Source: Poa pratensis
Taxonomy: Eukaryota > Streptophyta > Magnoliopsida > Poales > Poaceae
NCBI GenBank assembly: GCA_947311845.1
Contig: CAMZMU010000071.1
Coordinates: 19,160,181-19,224,180 of the forward strand
Length of the DNA: 64,000 bases
Reading direction: 5' to 3'
The notes beneath the pieces are model-generated. The model saw nothing but the letters and a program-made list of their open reading frames with translations. It searched no databases and was not told the DNA's origin. Position numbers and translations under genes: made by a program. Below, one piece after another: positions 56,110-64,000 of this stretch. The stretch's first letter is position 1; every line of letters starts with the position of its first letter.

Positions 56110-56400
56110 CCAGTACGAATGTGACAACTTCAATTCAAGTTACAAAACCTTGAAATTGAAACAGAAGTTAGGGTGCTTGATGCACAAGGTTATGATCTTA
56201 TTATAGGCATTGACTAGTAGTCAAGTTTTGGTCAAATGACTGTTGACTGGAGTAAAGGAATGCTGACACTCAAGTATAAAGGCCAGCAAGTGATATTACA
56301 AGTGCAAGATGTCACAGCTGAACTGAGGGTTTGGCAGGGAGCTGTTGACTTGCACAAGGAAAAGAACAAAGAAAAGATAGAAGGTTGTAGTTCCCTGCCT
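56110..56400 (+). pseudogene. Ty3/Gypsy protease fragment
   Basis: Reads VRVLDAQGYDLIIGID, then two stops where Trp-Leu is usual, then FGQMTVDWSKGMLTL and GQQVILQVQ. This is the retropepsin-like segment of plant Gypsy polyproteins (the GxDxILGMDWL block). No LTR, integrase or RT accompanies it, so it is a short relic. Confidence 0.65.
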
Positions 56401-56725
56401 TTTGATTAATAGCTCGGATTCGTATCCTCGGGCAAGGGAAATATGCCTAAACCAAGGTTCCCTCTTTGTTTGGGTACTTCTTTCAGGTGAGAGGCAGCTG
56501 CGAGGCTAGGCAAAAATAGGTTTCTATGACTTTGCCGAAATAAGATGTAGGAAGAGCAAAAGGGCGAGGCCACACCCGGCTTGAAATAGAAGGGCGGGTT
56601 AGCTTTGGATCCCACCTACTTGCAGAAATGAAGCGAGCAGAAAGGGGCTGTGTTCTATTTCTGGGCCATGTAGGAGTTGAAGGCCAGAACAAGAAGAGAA
56701 GTGCACCATCCCGGTATTTGGAAAT
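56401..56725. other. Possible organellar (mitochondrial) DNA insertion
   Basis: The composition and wording of this stretch (gaggcagctgcgaggctagg, aagggcgggttagctttgga, tgaagcgagcagaaaggggc) are unlike the flanking AT-rich DNA and resemble cereal mitochondrial intergenic DNA as I remember it. No gene in it. A search against wheat or barley mitochondrial genomes would decide. Confidence 0.35.
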
Positions 56726-58770
56726 ATTCTTCAAATGATGTGTATTTTACTATTTTATGAGTATTTTCATTTTTTAGGTCCTTGATAATTCAACTGTTAG
56801 CTGCGACGAAGCTAAACTTGAACCTCCCAATTTGTTCATTGTTGTTGTTGATTTTGTATTTTCTCTTGAAGCATGGACATGCAAATGTTGTCAACTTGCC
56901 ATACACGAAGTTAAAATGTCATTGATAAATGATCAGATTCTGTAGAAGTTTGTTAAGTTACCAGTTTGCTTAGTAGAGGTGAATTAATTTTAGCCTACCA
57001 AAATGTCTTACTTGTGGACAGAGATAGTACTTTTTCATTTGCTATAGTGAGCCTTGTCTTTTTTTTCCCTTTTATGAACTGATCTTCATATTGATCAGAT
57101 AACGAGCCACTAGAGTTGTAAACCAAACAAGCACGAACGATATGGATTAGGATAGTAGGCGAACTAGATTTTTTCATAATCAGACTCTTGCTTCCTACAA
57201 AGATGGTAGGAGTGGACCTTCTTTATTGTGAGAATATGTACAGAATGTACTGTTGCAGTCATCTATCTACTCATTTGAGTAAAGGTTGAATTTTTGTGAT
57301 GAATTTGACCTTCAGTATGACACCGTTAGGTTTTGAAACAATCCTCGAAAGTCGAAATTCTTCCAAGAGTTCATACAATGAAGTTAAGTATTAAGTCAAA
57401 TAACCAATTTTCTGAGGTTATACTAAAATAAAAATGGCTTTGTGAAAATTTGAGAATTAAAATCACATATGGATTATTACTTAAACAACTTAGATAACGT
57501 TTTACTATTTGGGCATTTTATAGAGAGGGTGAGCCACGCTGGTTTCAAGGCTTGTTAGGTGGACCAATTGACACCACACCTCATCGGCCTGAGCAGTTCT
57601 CGGTGTTGTTCACGTGTTCATGCCAAACTTAGTATTTCTGGTAGCAGATGGTTACTTTCTGACTGTTGTTCTTGTAGATGGTCATCATTTATCAGACATG
57701 TATTTGGGCAGTGGCACTTCTCTATCGATCCAAACAATGGAAGTGTTTTCCTAATGAGGTGTGTCTTTTGCCCACATATTCTGGTGTGCAGGTTATTTTC
57801 ATTTTTCCCCATCTGGCTATGTCATTCATGCATGAAAGATCTTTGTGAATTATGAAAGTACATCGGACATCTATTTATTCAGGCCCTCTGCAGGTCACTT
57901 TCTTGATTTTGATGTACAAAGCTTACTGCTAAATGAAACATCTTTTGTAACTATGAGAACATATCAAACATTTTGTCTTGAAGGCCATTCAGAGATAAGT
58001 TTCCTGACCTACAATGTCCAAAGCTGGTTCCGTAACAGCTTCCGTATCTTTGATGTTAATCATATCTACTTGCTGTCGTATATAAATTGTACCTTTTGGG
58101 AACTTATCGCTCAATTTCATTCTTGAAGGTGTCAACTAAACACATGGAAAGTTGGGGATCAATGACCACTGTAATATCCCCAAAAGACTTAACAATGCTC
58201 AGAACATAACCTGCTACAATATCCAGATTGTTGTACAACCGTGCCGGTTGGCCGGTCCTAAAGGCGTACAGCATCGAGAAAGTAGATGAACAACAAAAGT
58301 ACATCAAATGCGTAAAGGAATAGCGGTGTTCGTACCCGCTCAACTTCTGCAGGTTAACTTCATACGCAATCTGACAAGACATGGAGGCAAAGTTGGCCAA
58401 ATTAGTATAGACTTGAAAAGCAGGGGAACTTATATTGAAGTACCTATGGTAGCAGTGTTAGTTTGTAAAATAGCTGTTAAGATGAACAGTTTTCTTCGGT
58501 TTATAGTAGAGGTATTATATTGACTAAAGGTCGAGCGCGGTACATGACTAGCATTTAGATAACTGGGAGCTATCTCTGTGTAGGAAATTAGAACTTCCAG
58601 AAATTGTCCTTTTGACTTGTCATCTGCACAAGACTGTCGATTGCAAGTCAATCCCTGTGCAGTGGTATGCCATAAGTTGAAATCCTAAACAGGTACAATA
58701 GTATGTAGAAAGATTGGAGCAGGTTGTTAGCTGAAGGTGCATTGCATCATGGCTTATGGCCGTGTTTGTC
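56726..58770. other. Intergenic, no gene recognised
   Basis: AT-rich, with open frames of up to about 98 codons on both strands but no motifs. Could hold UTR or intron remnants. Confidence 0.35.
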
Positions 58771-58931
58771 AAACAGGACACTGTTGGTAAAAAATACGAC
58801 TTCTTTCTTTTTCCTTCTTCAAAGAGGCAGGAAGGAGTCTGCTTATTGATCTTTGTGTAAACTAGTTGTTTTCCTTATATATATCAGATACAAGATGCCT
58901 TCGGGTGTCTTTTCTCAAAAAAAAAAAAAAT
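58771..58931 (+). repeat. Possible LINE 3' tail with poly-A
   Basis: A short segment ends ccttcgggtgtcttttctc followed by a run of 14 A (58917-58930), a pattern usual for plant LINE or other retroposon 3' ends. No upstream coding part is visible and no TSD was identified. Confidence 0.35.
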
Positions 58932-59189
58932 ACGGTGATCAAATCCTCATATATATGGATGGAAGAAGATAGATTTTGTACTTCTCGATCTCTTAAGAGT
59001 TTATCTGCAAATTCAGGATAATAAATTTATTCCGGTTTGTCTTTTAGTTTCTATGTGTGTTGCTTTATGTAACTTGATTTTCGATTAATGAAATACATGG
59101 TTGCTCTACAAACTCACTGAAAATATGTGAAGAAAACAGACGTGGTATACTTTTATTGTATTGCACGCAATTACAACATTAAAAACTTA

Positions 59190-59740
59190 TAAAAATGTTC
59201 AGATTTTTTTAAACTCCATTGAACATTTTCTGAACCGTGAATATTTTATCGAACTTCATTGAACATTGTTTGAACCCTATACTTTTTGAACTCCGGTGAA
59301 CATCTTTTTTGAACCTATGAATGTTTTTTCAAACTCCCGTGCATACTTATTTTATTTGGAGCCCTTACACCCTTTTTTGAACCGCGAATATATTTCGAGT
59401 TCTGGTGCACCTTTTTTTTACCCATGAATGTATATTTTTAGCCCGGCTGAACATTTTCTCGAACACCGCTGAATATTTTATGAACCTGTAAACATTCTTT
59501 TAACTGACGTGTGTACTTTGTTTTGAACGCATGAACACTTTTCTGAACCGCGGACATTTTACGAAATTGTTTGAAAATTTAATGAACCTGTGAAGTGTTA
59601 ACGTAAATTTTTCGAACTCCGGTGAATATTTTTTCGAACCCAAGAACATTTTTTCTCCATGCGTACTTTTTTGGAACCCAGTGAACACATTTCTGAACCG
59701 TGGACATTTTTTGACCTCTGTTGATTACTTTTTAAACACG
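59190..59740. repeat. Degenerate gaacatttt/gaacc-type tandem repeats
   Basis: About fifteen imperfect copies of a unit like tttgaac-c..tgaacattttt, about 30-45 bp each, with gaactccggtgaa and gaaccg(c/t)g(g/a)a variants. It resembles the long arrays common in grass repeats. No coding capacity. Confidence 0.55.
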
Positions 59741-60083
59741 TGATTTCTTTTTAAACGGTCTCCTATTTCCGGTTTTACTCGTGCGCCATTGCGCTCCGAG
59801 CGTTATTCTCTATGTTCTGGGCTAGGCCCAGTTAACTAATCCCTTTGTTCCTAAATATAAGATACAGTAGCTAGCGTTTGGTCTAGGGTTTAGCACCTAG
59901 GGTAGGCGATTCCTGCGGCAATCTCTCTCGCCGGAAGTTTTCTCTCCCGTCCGCCCACCGCCATCACCCCTCCATCTTCCTGTCGACTCGGGATGATCAA
60001 GGGGTGGGCTGGTCCCGCTTCCCGGCCTTGGAAGATCGGTTTGGTGTTAGGGTTTCCGCGCGGAAGATGGTGCTGAGATCGCC

Positions 60084-61349
60084 ATGGCTGAGAATTCGAA
60101 GTCTGGTGAGGGGAAGTCGAGGAACATCTTCGATGTGGATGAGATGCTGAAGAAACTGCAGTTGCATGGAGAAGAACTGCATGATGTGGTTCTTGGGAAG
60201 GAGGAGGTCCAGCAATGGCCGGAGATAAAGTGGCTGGTGGCGGCAAAAAAATTGACGAAAAAGGCTTTCAGTATGCAATCTCTGAAGAATACGATGTTAG
60301 CCGCATGGAATCCTGCTCGTGTGGTTTCGTTTCATCCGTTGGCTGAGAACCTGTTCGTTCTGCAAGCTCGGTGCCTCGGCGATTGGAAAAAGATCATGGA
60401 GGAGGGACCGTGGCTCTTCCGCAATTGCGCTCTGATGGTGGAACCGCTTGATGGTGCGACTGCGGCACCGAAGGAGGATCCCAAGAGGGTCCAAGCATGG
60501 ATTCATATCCACAAAATCACGCCTCTGTTCAGAAACAAGGTGGTGCTAGAGCAGCTTGCAAGCAGGGTGGGCGAGGTTGCTGCTGTGGACCTTGCCCCAA
60601 TCCAGACCAGACTGGGTGTCTTTCATCGTGCTCGGGTGAATTTAGACTCGGCCAAGCCTCTGACGCGATTTGTTCCGCTCGCGCTGGAAAGCCAGGATCG
60701 GATATTCCTGCAGGTGAAGTATGAAAAATTACCCATGTTTTGTGATCATTGTGGGCTTATGGGACATACTTATATGGAGTGCGGATTTGGGGAGTACGAG
60801 GACTCGGAGCTCCAGTTTGGGGAGTGGATGCTCTCTGAGGAAGCCTACTGGCGATCCGGAACGCCAGGTGTACGCTCATGGAACCCTAACCGCGGCTCTA
60901 GGGGTGGTCGCGGGCAGCCGCCAGCTGGGCGTTCTGGGGGTCGTGGTCCTGGAGATAAAGCTGGGCGTGGTACAGAAACTCGTGTACTTTGCAAGTGGGT
61001 TCCCACGAATAGAGAGAGCCACAAGCGCAACTCAGATGATGCTGGACTCGGTGACGAACGTCCCGGTGATACTGAAGATACGGCATCTAGCCCTCTCAAG
61101 TCCCCAGCGACAAATGTTGAAGAAGGGGGCGGAAGCAACGGGATGAGGAAGAAGCTGAACATGGACGAGGGTGGAGGTGACCGGGTGCCACCGCCGCCAC
61201 CAATGTATGTGCCGCCAACGGTTCTGAAGAAGCAGAAGAAAGCTGCATCCGCCAAGGATAAGGCTAAGGGTGGAAAGGAGGACTCAAGCACCTCGGAAAG
61301 CAAGGATAAAACAACTGAATTGGCGGCCTCCGTGGAGGAGGACCGCTAG
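60084..61349 (+). CDS. LINE ORF1 (gag-like, DUF4283 and zinc knuckle), 421 aa, intact
   Basis: RNA-binding protein of plant LINEs. Residues about 40-190 match the DUF4283 domain (LVAAKKLTKKAFSMQSLKNT, WNPARVVSFHPLAENLFVLQ, WKKIMEEGPWLFRNCALMVE, and the KRVQAWIHIHKITPLFRNK region). The zinc knuckle at about 220-233 is CDHCGLMGHTYMEC (CX2CX4HX4C). The C-terminal half is low complexity: Gly/Arg-rich, then acidic and Pro-rich, then Lys-rich. There is no stop or frameshift over 421 codons, which contrasts with its ORF2 and all other long TE frames of the window. The ATG at 60084 suits the DUF4283 spacing. Confidence 0.9.
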   Translation: MAENSKSGEGKSRNIFDVDEMLKKLQLHGEELHDVVLGKEEVQQWPEIKWLVAAKKLTKKAFSMQSLKNTMLAAWNPARVVSFHPLAENLFVLQARCLGDWKKIMEEGPWLFRNCALMVEPLDGATAAPKEDPKRVQAWIHIHKITPLFRNKVVLEQLASRVGEVAAVDLAPIQTRLGVFHRARVNLDSAKPLTRFVPLALESQDRIFLQVKYEKLPMFCDHCGLMGHTYMECGFGEYEDSELQFGEWMLSEEAYWRSGTPGVRSWNPNRGSRGGRGQPPAGRSGGRGPGDKAGRGTETRVLCKWVPTNRESHKRNSDDAGLGDERPGDTEDTASSPLKSPATNVEEGGGSNGMRKKLNMDEGGGDRVPPPPPMYVPPTVLKKQKKAASAKDKAKGGKEDSSTSESKDKTTELAASVEEDR

Positions 61350-61354
61350 GAGTA

Positions 61355-61821
61355 ATGAATTGCCTCAGCCTCAACTGTCGCGGTCTGGGGGGCGACACGA
61401 CAGTCAAGGAGATTCGCGATCTCGCGAAGCAATATGCCCTGGAAGTGCTATGTCTTCAGGAGACTCAATTATCAAAGTTAAGAGTAGAAGGACTAGCTCG
61501 TTCCCTAGGTTTTGATCATGCTTTTGTTGTAAACAGCTCGGGTCACAGTGGTGGCTTGGGTTTGTTCTAGAATAATGGAATAAAAGTAGAGATTTTGCCT
61601 TACTCTCAGTATCACATAGATGCCATTGTTTCCTCCCTGGGAATGGAACCGTGGAGGTTAACTTCTGTATACGGAGAGGCGCAAGTCAACGAACGATACA
61701 AGACGTGGGATTTGCTGAAGTTTTTAAAGTCATCCTACCCGCACCCTTGGTTGTGCATAGGTGATTTTAACGAGGTACTCCACAAGGAGGAACACGTGGG
61801 CGTCCAGGAGCGTAGCAACGC
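61355..61821 (+). pseudogene. LINE ORF2 N terminus: endonuclease (stop and truncation)
   Basis: Starts MNCLSLNCRGLGGDTTVKEI, then LEVLCLQETQLSK (the metal-binding Gln-Glu-Thr) and SGHSGGLGLF. There a tag stop lies where tgg (Trp) is normally found. The same frame continues with WRLTSVYGEA and WLCIGDFNEVL (the GDFN motif) and reaches the LTR insertion. The enzyme would nick target DNA. It is broken by the stop and by loss of the rest of ORF2. Confidence 0.87.
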
Positions 61822-63345
61822 TGATAACCCCCAAGAGTAGGGGATCACTGTAGCACCTCTCAATGTGGAAGTAAGGTCTCGATCCGCAGGAGCAAGAAGG
61901 AAAAGTTATCTATTCCCTACAACTAAAGTGTCACAAGTTTTAGTTGATTATGCACTAAACAAGTTTAAAGAACAAGGTGGTTGATTTAGTGGAAGTTTGA
62001 TGTAACAAAACAAGAATGTAAAAGTGTTCCAATCCTCTTCAATGCAAGAGGACAAGACAAAGGTTTTCTCTTATAGGAACAATGGACATGGGTTCATGGG
62101 TTCACTTAATCCCCTCTCTCTCTCATCTACGGTGATTATCATGTTATAGATAAAGTACACATAATTGTCATGTTTTAATGGTAGCTTTTAATGACGGCTA
62201 TATGTCATAAAACACATAGTTGAAAGAAATACTCATTTGTGTGCTATGTCACCCCCGCAAGGCTAGCATGGCTGCTATCACTCCCACATCATACTCTTTC
62301 TTTTTAACCCCAGATAAAGGATGTTGGGCTGTATTTCACATGTCACTCAATACATATGCCGTGTCACATCGGCCATCCCGTACCTACATACATCATACTT
62401 CATAATGGACAATATTCTAAACACTAGTGCAATGATTCTTAATTCGTGTGCATGACCACATCTCACTCATCTATCCACACTTGGTGGTGTCAATCACCTC
62501 ATGACAAGGATAAACAAGGCATTATGCATAAATCAAACCATCACATGCATCGTAGAATATCTCCAAACCATGACAAATCATAAAAGCTCTAACATAACGG
62601 TAAATGCATAACAAATCATCTCATACCACAATATCCACCATAGGAATTACATAGATGACCGTAATCATGTTCAGCAGCTTATACGGTACTAATTAGTGAA
62701 GCTCAAAGAGAGGAGAGATACATAAGTTACCACCACAAACCCAAGTCCAGGGGGTGGACTACTCCCCCTTCATCATGGAGACGGTGGAGAAGTCGTTGGA
62801 GAAGATGGACACCTCCCCGGCAGCGCCCCGCCGGAGTTTTCCCCCTCCAATCTGCAGCTCCAGGTCTCTGTTTCATGGTTTCTGTGTTTCGGCGGCGCTC
62901 TCTTTCGCGAAAGCCCTGGGGGGGTCTATATATAGTCGTTTTTAGATCAAGACGAAGCTTCGGGAAGAAAGATCGATGGCAGCGGAGGCCCGAGGGCCAG
63001 GATGAGGGGTCCCACGCGGTCAGGGAATCTGGCCGCGTGGGCCCACCCCTTTCTGCCTTCTGGTCTCCGTTTCTTCGATTCCTTTGCGCCTACGTTTCGT
63101 TCCTTCCAAAAAAAGTGATCCCCGTAAAGTTTCAGGTCATTTGGATGTCGTTTGGTTGCCTGAAACGTAAAAATATAGAAAAAGGGGTTTTCTGACAGTG
63201 CAGGGTTAATTCCAGAAAAATGGGGACATTGTTAATTATCCCCAAAATTTAATATAAATCATGAATATAACCCTTATATGATGCAAATAACATGGAATAA
63301 CATGTAATAAAATGTAAAGTTCATGTATGCATTTTACATGCATCA
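61822..63345 (+). repeat. LTR (left, presumably 5') of an LTR retrotransposon
   Basis: Starts TGATAACCCCCAAGAGTAGGGGATC, inside the LINE ORF2. Such a start is common to a grass LTR family opening TGATAACCCACAAG. The end is placed at atgcatca (63345), where acatccccaagcttaaccc begins the internal part. The preceding 5 bases, aacgc (61817-61821), would be the TSD, but the partner lies outside the window. The end point is tentative. Confidence 0.6.
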
Positions 63346-64000
63346 ACATCCCCAAGCTTAACCCATGCTCGTCCCGAGTATGAAGGTGATAAAACTAACA
63401 TGGACTTTGCATTTTAATACTATCAATGGATATCAAAGGTGATTACTATTGCTACATAAAGTCAAATGATTCATTCTTCAAAGGAATAACAATATGCAAG
63501 ATAAATTATGAAGTGATATCAAATACTCAATGTAAAGATGTTCAATGATAATTTCACAAAGTGTAACATAGAAGAAAGTACTATGGACCAAATGTATGCA
63601 TAAGGAAAAGTAAAAACATCCTATGGTGGTCATAGAGTACTTCTTATGAAAACTGAATATAAAAGGTGGACACTTTGGATAGATAAATAAGTAGAGGTAA
63701 AGCATGAATAAGTTTCATCTAACTTCCAAACACTTCTACTTAAGTTAATGCTTGCAATGTGGTAGTCATTGGTGTGGAGCTCTCATTACCCCTATCATAG
63801 CATCTTGAATGATTAATGTTTAAAGTGAAAGCAAATATGAGTGGTGTGCTTGACAATGTATTGGTTGAATGTCTCATCTCCCTTGAATACAAGTACCTAC
63901 ACCATGTGTTACTCACTTTGGTCCACAAAGTAATTCAAATAAAGGTCATTGCAAGTAATAATAGTATCCTCAAGAACTGCACTGGGGTACCTCTTGCCCC
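63346..64000 (+). mobile_element. Start of LTR-retrotransposon internal region (runs out of window)
   Basis: Begins acatccccaagcttaaccc, then ctcgtcccgagtatgaa, a phrase that follows this LTR type. No coding frame with known motifs over 650 bp, so it may be the non-coding leader of a long element or a non-autonomous one. The element continues past 64000. Confidence 0.5.

Larger units (their letters stand above)
59876..61821 (+). mobile_element. LINE, plus strand, cut by an LTR retrotransposon
   Basis: The 5' region starts near 59876 with tctagggtttagcaccta. It is followed by an intact ORF1 (60084-61349) and, five bases later, by ORF2 (from 61355) that begins with the endonuclease. ORF2 is cut at 61821 by the LTR starting TGATAACC, so the rest of the LINE (RT and 3' end) lies beyond the window or is lost. 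Confidence 0.85.

Noticed and set aside
56110..56400. A complete Gypsy element
   Set aside because: Only a protease-like piece is visible; no LTRs, integrase or RT nearby.
59876..60083. Telomere-like ctagggttt repeats at the LINE start
   Set aside because: Only two scattered copies, as often found in plant 5' UTRs; not a telomeric array.
1..64000. CRISPR array, operons, tRNA or rRNA genes
   Set aside because: No regularly spaced short repeats and no RNA-gene signatures were seen; the window is plant nuclear DNA.

Overview
This window is plant nuclear DNA, most likely from a grass of the wheat/barley tribe (Triticeae). The reasons are dense nested transposons, LTR retrotransposons primed by initiator-Met tRNA, CACTA, hAT, Harbinger and Mutator-type elements with intact target-site duplications (TSDs), and host genes with short GT-AG introns and GC-rich, monocot-like codons. 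There is no operon structure, CRISPR array, rRNA or tRNA gene. The assignment is by eye; no database was searched.

Layout. 0.4-3.9 kb: a decayed LINE on the minus strand. 4.0-4.9 kb: an 889-bp hAT-type element with a perfect 8-bp TSD, followed by two hairpins. 7.0-12.2 kb: a complete, apparently young Copia element on the minus strand (487/488-bp LTRs, TSD gccgg). 13.2-14.2 kb: a plus-strand LINE relic. 18.8-20.9 kb: a GH3 auxin-conjugating enzyme gene with three exons, full length but carrying two single-base frameshifts. 23.5-24.8 kb: a degraded LTR. 26.1-27.4 kb: a non-autonomous Harbinger element with the N-terminal part of a transposase. 29.3-30.7 kb: a Mutator-like MITE and a degenerate tandem array. 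32.4-42.5 kb: a 10.1-kb Sirevirus-type Copia element with an extra ORF before its 3' LTR. 42.9-43.6 kb: a Stowaway-like MITE and a 417-bp full-length foldback element.

45.7-56.0 kb is the most interesting part. It holds a divergent gene pair: a methyltransferase-like gene on the minus strand and a pentatricopeptide-repeat (PPR) gene on the plus strand. The PPR gene was hit by a 1,358-bp retroposon (15-bp TSD) and, near its 3' end, by a CACTA transposon (3-bp TSD). A 3.95-kb segment containing both insertions was then duplicated in tandem through a 4-base gtcg microhomology. The second copy keeps the complete 2,635-bp CACTA element. It has no transposase but carries an AP2/ERF-like ORF and a second small ORF, each behind a copy of the same leader. 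The last PPR exon segment survives beyond the CACTA element.

56-64 kb: a Gypsy protease fragment, a possible organelle-DNA insertion, an A/T-rich degenerate repeat field, and a LINE with an intact ORF1 whose ORF2 is cut by an LTR retrotransposon running out of the window.

Host genes supported here are GH3, the methyltransferase-like gene and the PPR gene; all show breaks. Many breaks are single-base losses in short homopolymers, including in a Copia element whose LTRs are nearly identical. Sequencing or assembly error is therefore a real alternative to pseudogenisation for some of them.
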